Below, one piece after another: positions 25,192 through 32,851 of a stretch of 64,000 bases of DNA (the stretch's first letter is position 1; each line of letters opens with the position of its first letter). Under the pieces are notes generated by a model. That model did not search any database. It had not been told where the DNA came from and worked only from the letters and a program-made list of their open reading frames with translations. Source of the stretch: an uncultured Gemmatimonadota bacterium (GTDB lineage: Bacteria > Gemmatimonadota > Gemmatimonadetes > Gemmatimonadales > Gemmatimonadaceae); assembly GCA_902825965.1 (NCBI GenBank), contig CADEDA010000006.1, forward strand, positions 125,380 to 189,379, written 5' to 3'. The position numbers and the translations under genes were made by a program.

Positions 25192-26180
25192 CCGGCCACC
25201 TTCTTCAGATGGAGCAACTGGGTCCACCAGGCGGCCTTCAACTCGTCCAAGCCGAGCCGACCGGCGGCGGAGATGGACCACATGCCGAAGGCGCGAGGGG
25301 CTTGGATCTCCGGCACGTAGGGCTCGCCGAGCAGGTCCAACTTGGTGAAGACCACGCAGTGCGGCTTGGATGCGAGTTCGGGCGAATACTGCTCGATCTC
25401 CCGCCGCAACTGGTCATACTCGGCCTGCCAATCCATGGCGTCGATGGGAATCATGAACGCGAGGATCCGCGTGCGCTCGATGTGGCGAAGGAACTGGAGG
25501 CCGAGCCCGCGGCCCTCGTGCGCCCCTTCGATGATCCCGGGGATGTCCGCGACGACGAAGGTGCGGGAGTCGCTCAGCTGGACGACGCCGAGGTTGGGTT
25601 GCAGGGTCGTGAAGGGGTAGTCGGCGATCTTGGGACGCGCGGCGGAGATGACCGAGAGCAGCGTCGACTTGCCCGCGTTGGGCTGTCCGACGAGTCCGAT
25701 GTCGGCGATGAGCTTGAGCTCGAACTCGAGGGTCCGGATCTCGCCCTCTTCGCCCGGTTGCCACTCGCGGGGCGCCTGATGGGTGGCCGTGGCGAAGAAG
25801 GTGTTGCCCTTGCCACCCCGCCCGCCCTTGGCAACGCGCATCTCCTGGCCGTGCTCGAGGATCTCGCCAAGGCGCTCGCCGCTGTCGCGGTCGCGGATCA
25901 CCGTCCCCGGTGGCACCGGGAGTACGACGTCGGACCCCGAACGCCCGGTCTTGTTGGAACCCATCCCGTGCTCACCACGCTCCGCTTCCCAATGATCGCG
26001 GTAGGTGAAATCGAGGAGGGTGGCCAAGTTGGAGTCTCCGCGCACGAACACGTCGCCGCCCTTGCCGCCGTCGCCGCCGTCCGGGCCACCCATGGGCGCG
26101 AACTTCTCGCGACGGAACGACGTGCAGCCGGAGCCGCCGGTGCCGGCAGTCACACGCACGGTGACGAGATCGATGAACAT
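25188..26180 (-). CDS. obgE: GTPase Obg/CgtA
   Basis: The 330-aa protein has the glycine-rich Obg fold (GTGGSGCTSFRREKFAP, GGDGGKGGDV) and a GTPase domain with GQPNAGKST, DIPGIIEGA, TKLD and SAAG. It acts in 50S subunit maturation and stress control. The variable C-terminal OCT domain is essentially absent, leaving about 10 residues after the G domain. The G4 motif is TKLD rather than NKLD, a tolerated variant. The ATG at 26180 is 30 bp downstream of the preceding gene. Confidence 0.95.
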   Translation of the reverse strand: MFIDLVTVRVTAGTGGSGCTSFRREKFAPMGGPDGGDGGKGGDVFVRGDSNLATLLDFTYRDHWEAERGEHGMGSNKTGRSGSDVVLPVPPGTVIRDRDSGERLGEILEHGQEMRVAKGGRGGKGNTFFATATHQAPREWQPGEEGEIRTLEFELKLIADIGLVGQPNAGKSTLLSVISAARPKIADYPFTTLQPNLGVVQLSDSRTFVVADIPGIIEGAHEGRGLGLQFLRHIERTRILAFMIPIDAMDWQAEYDQLRREIEQYSPELASKPHCVVFTKLDLLGEPYVPEIQAPRAFGMWSISAAGRLGLDELKAAWWTQLLHLKKVAG

Positions 26181-26210
26181 CGGTGGGGAATGAGGAGAGG
26201 AGAGCGGCGA

Positions 26211-26855
26211 TCAGGCTTTGCCCAGCACCCGCTCGAATAACAGTAGCGCCCTGCGATGGTCGTCGGGGCCGACGAGCGCCTCGAGCACCGACAACGTCGC
26301 CCGCACGAGCGCCGGCGCGGCGCCGGCGTTCAGGGCACCGTGCAAGTGCGAGTGCAGCTGTCGCTCCTGCCCGCTCGCCACGCAGGCCGCAACGATGCAG
26401 AGTTCGCGCTCCCGCAGCGGCATCCCCGGGCGCGAGAGGATCTTCCCGTACCCTTCGGCGATCATCCACTCGTCGAGATCGGGATGCAGTGCCTCGATGT
26501 TGTGGCGCAGCTTCGCGTAGAACGGACCGTAGACCACGGCACACGTGCGCTCGCCGTCGGCCCGCCACCGGCTGAGGTCGTCCGGGGACACTGGCGAGCG
26601 TGCGGGCGCCGGCCGCTGGCTGATTCGCCGCCATTCGCGCGTCGCGTTCAGGGTGCGCGGGAAGCCGCAGAAGAGATACGATTGCAGCAGCAGCTCCTCG
26701 ACCCAGTCTGTCGGCGTGCCCTCGGCCATGCATTCGTGCGCCCCGGCCCGCATCGCCTCCTCGGTCCCACCGGCGATGCGCGCGGCGAACCGGACGAGGG
26801 CGGCGCGCCCGGCGTCGAGCGTCAGGATGTCGCCTGCGGGAGCGGCGCCGGACAT
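26211..26855 (-). CDS. Carboxymuconolactone decarboxylase-family protein
   Basis: The 214-aa protein has two segments typical of the family: WVEELLLQSYLFCGFPRTLNA in the first half and RERELCIVAACVASGQERQL with HSHLHGALNAGA in the second. No CxxC pair of the AhpD peroxidase type is present, so an alkylhydroperoxidase role is doubtful. The ATG at 26855 is 4 bases after the asparaginase stop. It sits upstream of obgE. Its substrate cannot be predicted from the context. Confidence 0.82.
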   Translation of the reverse strand: MSGAAPAGDILTLDAGRAALVRFAARIAGGTEEAMRAGAHECMAEGTPTDWVEELLLQSYLFCGFPRTLNATREWRRISQRPAPARSPVSPDDLSRWRADGERTCAVVYGPFYAKLRHNIEALHPDLDEWMIAEGYGKILSRPGMPLRERELCIVAACVASGQERQLHSHLHGALNAGAAPALVRATLSVLEALVGPDDHRRALLLFERVLGKA

Positions 26856-26859
26856 CGGA

Positions 26860-27870
26860 TCAGCGCATGCCGGCGCGAACGGCCGCCACCGCACGCACCT
26901 CACCGACCCGCTCGCCGCGTGTGTTGCGCACCGGGCGGATCGCGAAGTCCGCGAGTCGCGGCGGCAGCTCGGCCGGCAGCACACCGAGGTGCTGCAGCGC
27001 CGAGAGCACGGCGATGTGCTGGGCCCGCTGCGCGCCGTCCTCGACCTTGAGCGCGAGCCCGATCCCGCGCGCCGGGACCGCCACGGAGTGCACGCCCTCC
27101 GCGCCCACCTTGGCGATCACCTCCCCGCCGGTCTCCTGCAGCAGCACGGTGTCGAAGCGGTCGGTGCCGCCCAGCAGATGCGGATGTGCCCGGATGGCCG
27201 TGGCCACGCGCGTCGGGTGTTCCTCGCCCGCCGCGACCGCACGCCCCCACCGCGAGTAGGCCAGCGCCATCCGATCGAGGGCCAGCGCCATCACCGCGAC
27301 CCCGCAGCCGTCGACGGCGACCGGGAGGTCGTCCAAGGGCACCCCGGTCCACGCGGAGACTTCCCCGAGGCAGGCGCGCTGGACAGGATGGTCAGGCTGC
27401 TCGTAGCCGCGGGTGGCCCAGCCTGCGAACTTCGCGCGGGCGAGCATCGCCGCGTGTTTGCCGGAGCAGTTGTTGTGCAGCCGGCTCAGCGGTGCGCCGC
27501 TCTCGCGCCAGAGCTTCACGCCCCGCGACGACAGCGGCTCGTGCACGCCGCAGGCGAGATCACCCTCCTCGAGTCCCAGCGAGGCGAGCATCCGGGCGGC
27601 GATGGCAACGTGCTCGGGTTCGCCGCCGTGCGACGCGACCGCGAGGGCCAGTTCCTCGTCCGTCCACGCCGAGGTCTCCATGCCGCCCTCGGCGAGGAAA
27701 GGCAGGATCTGGAAGAACTTCGCGCAGGAGCGCCACATGCTGACGAACTGGGCATCGCGCGCCGCGGACAACAGCACCTCGTCGGGCCCGATGACGGCCG
27801 CGTGGACGCGATGCAGCGACTCGACCACGTCGCCACGCGTCACCTCCACGTCGAGATTCAGTGCCAGCAT
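26860..27870 (-). CDS. Asparaginase II family protein (Rhizobium etli AnsA type)
   Basis: The 336-aa protein belongs to the serine-lysine asparaginase family unrelated to the E. coli enzymes. The HNNCSGKHAAML motif holds the Ser-x-Lys residues and one zinc-binding cysteine; VDGCGV provides the second cysteine, as in the R. etli enzymes. It should hydrolyse L-asparagine in the cytoplasm; no signal peptide is visible. It lies 84 bp after the CCA-adding enzyme gene and just before the carboxymuconolactone decarboxylase-family gene. Confidence 0.87.
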   Translation of the reverse strand: MLALNLDVEVTRGDVVESLHRVHAAVIGPDEVLLSAARDAQFVSMWRSCAKFFQILPFLAEGGMETSAWTDEELALAVASHGGEPEHVAIAARMLASLGLEEGDLACGVHEPLSSRGVKLWRESGAPLSRLHNNCSGKHAAMLARAKFAGWATRGYEQPDHPVQRACLGEVSAWTGVPLDDLPVAVDGCGVAVMALALDRMALAYSRWGRAVAAGEEHPTRVATAIRAHPHLLGGTDRFDTVLLQETGGEVIAKVGAEGVHSVAVPARGIGLALKVEDGAQRAQHIAVLSALQHLGVLPAELPPRLADFAIRPVRNTRGERVGEVRAVAAVRAGMR

Positions 27871-27954
27871 ACCCTGAAGACTAACCGGGCCCCGAGAACG
27901 GGCGAAGGGACCCGACCGCTCGGGTCGGCGGCGGCGCGCGGCGGACGCGGCCGC

Positions 27955-29271
27955 TTAACGTGCGAGCCGGCCCAACAACTGCTCGCGCGTGTTGCGTGCC
28001 GGGTCCTCCAGCACCGCCTCGAGCAGGGTCGCGAGTGCTGCGCCGATGGCCCGCCCCGGTTCGATCCCGGCATGCTGCAGGTCCTCGCCGTCCACCGCGA
28101 GGTCGGCGATCGACAGGGGGTCGCGCCACGCGATCCGCAGGGCACGCCGATAGAGCAGCCGGGCGGCGCGCCGCGCGGTCGCCCGGGCGTCTCCCCCCTC
28201 GCCGACCACCGGGATGCCCATGACCGCCTGCGCGGCGCCTCGGGCCCAGAGCAGCCGCCCGATGGCGGGCACCGCGAGCCGCCCCACGCGCGCGATGCGG
28301 CGGCGGAGCTCGGCGTCGGAGAGCTCGACGACGTCGATCGCGAGCGCAGCGACGCCGTCGGCCCACCCGAGGATCGCCTTCACCTCGTGGTTGGAGCACT
28401 TGAGCATCCGGAGCGTCTGCTCGAGGTCCCGCCCCGTCACACTCGCCGGCTCCACGAACAGGCCGGCGAGACGCAAGGTCCGGCGGTCCGGACGGCCGCC
28501 CAGGCCGGGGCGTGCGAGGTAGTCGAGCGCCGCAAAGCGTGCGGCCGGAGCGCTCGCGAGGCTCGGGATCAGCGCGTCGAAGACGCCGGCCTCACGGTAG
28601 CGTTCGATGGTCGCCGACGGCCGCGCCACCTGTTCCATCACCTTCTCGAGTTCCTGCTTCACCCGCTCCATCGAGAGCCGACCGAGGTGGGGAGCGCTCT
28701 CGCGGATCGCGTCCCAGGTGGCCGGGTCGATGCCGAACCCGAATCGGCCGGCGAAGCGCAGCGCGCGCAACGCGCGGAGACGGTCCTCGCGCATGCGTTC
28801 GGCCGGGTCCCCGACGGCGCGCACCACCCCGCGCTCAAGGTCCGCCCGGCCCCCGAACGGATCGCGGAGTTCCAGGGTCTCGGGATGCAACGCGATCGCA
28901 TTGATGGTGAAGTCGCGGCGCGCCAAGTCCTCGTCGAGCGAGGCCCCGAATCGCACCACCGCGTGGCGGCCGTCGGTCTCGACGTCATGCCGGAAGGTCG
29001 TCACTTCGTGGAGCACGCCGGCGCGGTCGAACACGCCGACGGTCCCGAACTTGAGCCCCACGGGCACCGTACGCCTGAAGAGCCGCTGCACCACCTCGGG
29101 GTGCGCCGACGTGGCGATGTCCCAGTCGAGCGCCGCGACCGCCTGCCCTGCACCGCCGAGCAGCGCGTCGCGCACGGCACCGCCGACGCACCAGGCCTCG
29201 TGCCCCGCCTTCTCGAGCGTGGCGCAGATCTCCCGGATGGCGTGGGGCGGACGGATGCGCGGTGTGGTCAC
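27955..29271 (-). CDS. cca: CCA-adding tRNA nucleotidyltransferase (class II)
   Basis: The 438-aa protein shows the class II order: CVGGAVRDALLGG, the metal-binding DWDIAT, RRDFTINAIAL, and EDRLRALRALRFAGRF. It builds or repairs the tRNA 3' CCA end; both tRNA genes in this window lack an encoded CCA, consistent with the need for it. GTG at 29271 is chosen because it makes a GTGA overlap with the eamA stop and places the first motif at the usual distance. The homologous poly(A) polymerase subfamily cannot be wholly excluded. Confidence 0.88.
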   Translation of the reverse strand: MTTPRIRPPHAIREICATLEKAGHEAWCVGGAVRDALLGGAGQAVAALDWDIATSAHPEVVQRLFRRTVPVGLKFGTVGVFDRAGVLHEVTTFRHDVETDGRHAVVRFGASLDEDLARRDFTINAIALHPETLELRDPFGGRADLERGVVRAVGDPAERMREDRLRALRALRFAGRFGFGIDPATWDAIRESAPHLGRLSMERVKQELEKVMEQVARPSATIERYREAGVFDALIPSLASAPAARFAALDYLARPGLGGRPDRRTLRLAGLFVEPASVTGRDLEQTLRMLKCSNHEVKAILGWADGVAALAIDVVELSDAELRRRIARVGRLAVPAIGRLLWARGAAQAVMGIPVVGEGGDARATARRAARLLYRRALRIAWRDPLSIADLAVDGEDLQHAGIEPGRAIGAALATLLEAVLEDPARNTREQLLGRLAR

Positions 29272-30185
29272 TCCTCTAAGATGCCCGCGGTCGGCTTGCG
29301 CACGACAGTCCCCAGCACGAGTCCGGCGAGGATGATGCTGCCCCCGGCCAGCGTCCACGCCGACGGCCGCTCGGCGATCCCCGGGAGGACGGCGGCGAGC
29401 AGCGTCGCGCCGACCGGTTCGGCCAGGATCGCCAGGCTGACCACGTACGCCGGCACGTAGCGCAGGGACCAGTTGAACCCGGTGTGCCCGAGGAGCATGG
29501 GACCGACCGCGATGCCGACGAAGATCCACAGGTCCCGGGCGGGCTGCGGCCAGAGCGGTACGTGCGTGGCAAGCGCGATCGCGACCACCACGACGAAGCA
29601 GGCACTGTAGACGAGCCCCACGTAGTTCCAGAGTGCGAGCCGCTGCCGCAGGTCTCGGCCGACGAGGTAATAGACGCCGACGGTGATCGCGCCGATGAAC
29701 GCGAGCAGGTCACCGACGAGTGCGTCCTCGGCGCGCTGCCCCGGACCCGTGTCGCCCAGCGCGACGACCACCCCGCCGAGCATGGCGATGGCGAGGCCGA
29801 GCACCTGCCGAGACGAGGGTCGCTCGCGCAACCAGAGTGCGGAGCCCGTGACGATCACGAGCGGGTGCAGGTTCACGAGGACGACGCTGGCGGCGATCGT
29901 CGTGAGGCTGAGCGACGCGATCCACGTCCAGAAGTGGAGCGCGAGCATGGTACCGGCCAGGAACGCGATGCCGAGGTCGCGCCGCGACAGGGTCCGGAAG
30001 GCCCCCCACGCCCGGGTGGCCGTGAGCACCAGGCCCACGACCAGCAGGGTGAGGCCGAGCCGCCATGCCGCGATCGCGATGGGTGCCGCGCTGGAGAGCC
30101 GCGCGAGCGGTCCGCTGACGGAGATCCCGACGATCGCCGCGCCGAGCACGACCGGGAGGATTCGCGGAGGAGGGCCGTGGCGCAC
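29268..30185 (-). CDS. EamA/DMT-superfamily transporter
   Basis: The 305-aa protein has ten predicted membrane helices in two EamA repeats, with the usual RLGLT and PLVIVTGSALWLRERPS segments and a second repeat ending GGSIILAGLVLG. Substrate is unknown; relatives export amino acids, nucleosides or metabolites. The start is GTG at 30185, only 27 bp from the divergent hldA-like gene, too little for two separate promoters. It overlaps cca by GTGA. Confidence 0.85.
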   Translation of the reverse strand: MRHGPPPRILPVVLGAAIVGISVSGPLARLSSAAPIAIAAWRLGLTLLVVGLVLTATRAWGAFRTLSRRDLGIAFLAGTMLALHFWTWIASLSLTTIAASVVLVNLHPLVIVTGSALWLRERPSSRQVLGLAIAMLGGVVVALGDTGPGQRAEDALVGDLLAFIGAITVGVYYLVGRDLRQRLALWNYVGLVYSACFVVVVAIALATHVPLWPQPARDLWIFVGIAVGPMLLGHTGFNWSLRYVPAYVVSLAILAEPVGATLLAAVLPGIAERPSAWTLAGGSIILAGLVLGTVVRKPTAGILEE

Positions 30186-30212
30186 CGCGGGAGTTTACGC
30201 ATCTTTCGTCCC

Positions 30213-31205
30213 ATGCCGAAAGCCCTGATCACCCGCGACCGTCTCGCCGAGTTGCTCGCGGCTCCCGCGCGCGCGCAGACACGCATCGCGATCCTCGGCG
30301 ACGCCATGCTCGACCTGTATCTCCGCGGCGACGTCGAGCGGATCTCACCCGAGGCACCGGTGCCGGTCGTGCGGGTGCGCGAGCGCAAGGACGCCCTGGG
30401 CGGCGCCGCCAACGTCGCGGCGAATACCGCGGCACTCGGCGCGCGCACGGAACTCGTCGCGGCCATCGGCGCGGACGCGGCCGGCGAGCGCCTGCGGAAC
30501 ATGCTCATCGCGCTGGGGGCGGATCCGCGTGGCCTGATCGTCACCGATCGCCCCACCACTACCAAGACGCGCGTGGTCGCGCGGGGCCAGCAGGTGGTGC
30601 GCGTCGACGAGGAAGTGGACAGCGATCTCGTGGGCCGAGAGGTGGAGGCGTTGCATGCGGCCGTGGACCGCGCGGTGGCCGATGCGGACGCCTTGGTCCT
30701 CGAGGACTACAACAAGGGTGTGCTGGTGGAGTCGGTCATCCGGCGCGCCATCGCGGCAGCCAACGCCAAGGGCATCCCCGTGGTGGTCGACCCCAAGTAC
30801 CGGAACTTCTTCGCGTACCGCGGTGCAACCGTGTTCAAGCCCAACCGCCGTGAGCTCGAGGCGGCCTTGGGGGCGGCGGTGGACCTCGAGCATCCGGAAG
30901 CGCTGCCCGCGGTGCTCGGTCGGCTCGGCGCGCAGCGGCTGTTGCTGACACTGAGCGAGCGCGGGATGGCGCTCATCGAACCGGACGGCGCGATCCATCG
31001 GATCCCGACGACCGCACGCGAGGTGTTCGACGTCGTCGGTGCCGGCGACACCGTCACGGCCTGGCTGGCGGCGATGCTGGCCTGCGGGGCGACTGCGCTC
31101 GAGGCCGCGGTGGTCGCGAACTTCGCCGCCGGGATCGAGGTGGGAAAGGCCGGCGCCGCGACCGTGACGCCCGCGGAGATCCTCGCGGGATACGACGAGG
31201 GCTGA
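30213..31205 (+). CDS. rfaE1: D-glycero-beta-D-manno-heptose-7-phosphate kinase (RfaE1/HldA)
   Basis: The 330-aa PfkB-type sugar kinase has SPEAPVPVVRV, GGAANVAANTAALGA, NKGVLVESVI, VVVDPKYRN and the catalytic VGAGDTVTAWLAA. It phosphorylates heptose-7-phosphate at O-1 in ADP-heptose synthesis. It lacks the C-terminal adenylyltransferase domain of bifunctional HldE. The isomerase GmhA is encoded 26 kb away in this window; the phosphatase and nucleotidyltransferase were not found here. ATG at 30213. It converges on a glycosyltransferase gene 25 bp beyond its stop. Confidence 0.9.
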   Translation: MPKALITRDRLAELLAAPARAQTRIAILGDAMLDLYLRGDVERISPEAPVPVVRVRERKDALGGAANVAANTAALGARTELVAAIGADAAGERLRNMLIALGADPRGLIVTDRPTTTKTRVVARGQQVVRVDEEVDSDLVGREVEALHAAVDRAVADADALVLEDYNKGVLVESVIRRAIAAANAKGIPVVVDPKYRNFFAYRGATVFKPNRRELEAALGAAVDLEHPEALPAVLGRLGAQRLLLTLSERGMALIEPDGAIHRIPTTAREVFDVVGAGDTVTAWLAAMLACGATALEAAVVANFAAGIEVGKAGAATVTPAEILAGYDEG

Positions 31206-31230
31206 GCGCGGCGTCCGCGGTGGGCCGGAC

Positions 31231-32391
31231 TCAGGGCGTCCCGACCGCCGCCCAGCCCATCTCGACCTCGTGCCGGAGCGCCGCGCGGAACCGCTCGACG
31301 TGGAAGCGCTCGGCGTTGGCGCGACAGGCTTCCGCGCGCGGCGCGACCGTGAGGGCCTCGAACCGCCGGACCGCGTCGGCGATGCTGGCGGGCTGATCGT
31401 CGGGGAAGAACATCCCCGTGCGATCGAGGCCTTCGTACCCGTTCACGGTCTCGAGGGCCCCGCCCTGCCCCAGCGCAAGCACGGGGGTCCCGCAGGCCTG
31501 CGCCTCGAGCGGCACGATCCCGAAGTCCTCGTCGGCGGCAAAGACGAAGGCGTGCGCGCGGCGCAGCCAGTCGCGAAGCGCCTCACGCGGGAGCTCTCCG
31601 AGCAACTGGATGTGTGCCGCACCGGCGGCGAGGTCGCGCAGGCGAGCGTGCTGCGGTCCGTCGCCGATCACGACGAGCCGACGATCCGGCAACGCCCGGA
31701 AGGCCTCGACGATGCGATCGATCCGCTTGTACGGGACCTGGCGCGAGGCGGTCACGTAGAGATCCGGTTCGCGGACCACGTCGGCCGGCGCGAAGAACCC
31801 GACGTCGACGGGCGGATGGAGGACGACGCTGTCGCGGCCGTAGTGCCGTCGCACGCGCTCGGCGACGTAGCGCGAGTTCACGACGAAGCGGTCGACGCGG
31901 GCGGCCGTGCTCAGGTCCCAGCGACGGATCCGCTCAAGCAGCGCCCGCGCGACCGCCGCCTTCACGCCGCGGATGCCGTGGTCCTCGAGGTAGGTCTCGC
32001 GCTTGTCCCAGGCGTACCGCATGGGAGAGTGGCAGTAGCAGAGATGGAACTGCCCGGGCCGGGTGCGAACGCCCTTGGCGACCGAGTGATGGCTCGAGAC
32101 GATCACGTCGAACGCGCGCAGGTCGAGCGTGCCGATGGCATGCACCATCACCGGCAGCAGCGCGCGGTAGCGCGTCCCGATGTCGGGGATACGCTGCAGG
32201 TAGCTGGTGACGGCGGGTCGATCGGCGATGCGCGCGCGGTCGTCAGGTCGCATCGTGTCGAAGAGGGCGAAGAGCGACGCTTGCGGGAACGCCCGGAGGA
32301 TCTCGCGCACGACGAGTTCGGCGCCGCCGACTTGGTGCAGCCAGTCGGCGACGATCGCGATGCGGGGAGTCGGTCTCGGTGGGGCGCTCAC
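31231..32391 (-). CDS. Glycosyltransferase family 4-like protein
   Basis: The 386-aa GT-B enzyme has an N-terminal acceptor domain (IAIVADWLHQVGGAE) and a C-terminal nucleotide-sugar domain with VTASRQVPYKRID, IGDGPQ and the EDFGIVPLE acid motif (ExxxxxxxE). A segment LCYCHSPMRYAWDKRETYLED is typical of mannosyltransferase-like members, but I will not assign a sugar. The GTG at 32391 gives MSAPPRPTPRIAIVADW; longer frames would run into the tRNA gene. It marks the left edge of the polysaccharide locus. Confidence 0.85.
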   Translation of the reverse strand: MSAPPRPTPRIAIVADWLHQVGGAELVVREILRAFPQASLFALFDTMRPDDRARIADRPAVTSYLQRIPDIGTRYRALLPVMVHAIGTLDLRAFDVIVSSHHSVAKGVRTRPGQFHLCYCHSPMRYAWDKRETYLEDHGIRGVKAAVARALLERIRRWDLSTAARVDRFVVNSRYVAERVRRHYGRDSVVLHPPVDVGFFAPADVVREPDLYVTASRQVPYKRIDRIVEAFRALPDRRLVVIGDGPQHARLRDLAAGAAHIQLLGELPREALRDWLRRAHAFVFAADEDFGIVPLEAQACGTPVLALGQGGALETVNGYEGLDRTGMFFPDDQPASIADAVRRFEALTVAPRAEACRANAERFHVERFRAALRHEVEMGWAAVGTP

Positions 32392-32434
32392 GCGAAGGAA
32401 TGTATGCCCTGCTTGCCCGTCCGGGCTCTGCGGG

Positions 32435-32450
32435 CGAGACTTCGGTCTCG
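32435..32450. other. C(UUCG)G hairpin touching the tRNA 5' end
   Basis: CGAGAC-TTCG-GTCTCG gives a 6-bp stem with the exceptionally stable UUCG tetraloop. Its last base is also the first base of the tRNA acceptor stem, so leader and mature tRNA folds compete for that base. Confidence 0.55.
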
Positions 32451-32522
32451 GGCCCATAGCTCAGCGGTTAGAGCGGCGGACTCATAATCCGAAGTGCGCA
32501 GGTTCGAATCCTGCTGGGCCCA
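32450..32522 (+). tRNA. tRNA with CAU anticodon (elongator Met or lysidine-dependent Ile)
   Basis: A 73-nt cloverleaf has a 7-bp acceptor stem (32450-32456 with 32515-32521), discriminator A at 32522, D-arm AGCTCAGCGGTTAGAGC, anticodon loop CTCATAA with CAT at 32483-32485, and T-arm GGTTCGAATCC. CCA is not encoded. It lacks the initiator-type three G:C pairs in the anticodon stem. Choosing between elongator Met and Ile2 needs a covariance model. Confidence 0.92.
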
Positions 32523-32536
32523 CTTGAACCACAGGT

Positions 32537-32564
32537 GGGAGGGGTGAGGTGGGAGGTGGGAGGG
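32537..32564 (+). other. G-quadruplex-like purine tract between two tRNA genes
   Basis: Five runs of at least three G (GGG, GGGG, GGG, GGG, GGG) occur within 28 bases on the transcribed strand. Any four could form a quadruplex in the precursor RNA or the displaced strand. This is a sequence observation only. Confidence 0.5.
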
Positions 32565-32615
32565 ACTGCGGGACCCTTGAGGCTCACTACTCGCTCGGCT
32601 ACATTGCATGGCTCA

Positions 32616-32689
32616 GGGCGCGTAGCTCAGCTGGTTAGAGCGCTGCTTTCACACAGCAGAGGTCGGGGGTTCGAGTCCCTCCGCGCCCA
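32616..32689 (+). tRNA. tRNA-Val (CAC)
   Basis: A 74-nt cloverleaf has acceptor stem GGGCGCG/CGCGCCC (32616-32622 with 32682-32688), discriminator A, anticodon stem CTGCT/AGCAG, loop TTCACAC with anticodon CAC at 32650-32652, and T-arm GGGGGTTCGAGTCCCTC. No CCA is encoded. It lies 93 bp after the CAU tRNA and is likely cotranscribed with it. Confidence 0.95.
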
Positions 32690-32727
32690 CTTCCGACGTT
32701 CGGTGCAGCACAGAAGGATCTTCGAGG

Positions 32728-32760
32728 GGGGGGCGTCCGCGAGCGGACGACCCCCCTTTT
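32728..32760 (+). terminator. Intrinsic terminator after the tRNA pair
   Basis: The stem pairs GGGGGG and CGTCCG with CGGACG and CCCCCC (one bulged A), with loop CGAG and a following TTTT. It closes the tRNA transcript about 38 bp after tRNA-Val. Confidence 0.85.
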
Positions 32761-32851
32761 CTCGTCGGGTGGCCGGTACCGCCGAGCGCGCACTCGTCGC
32801 ATTGTCGCTGCGAGTGCGCAGCCGTAGATTCCGGTGACTTCATCCCTGCCT

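Noticed and set aside
32450..32689. tRNA genes as an integration site of a mobile element
   Set aside because: No integrase gene and no direct repeat of a tRNA 3' end was noticed in the adjacent island.
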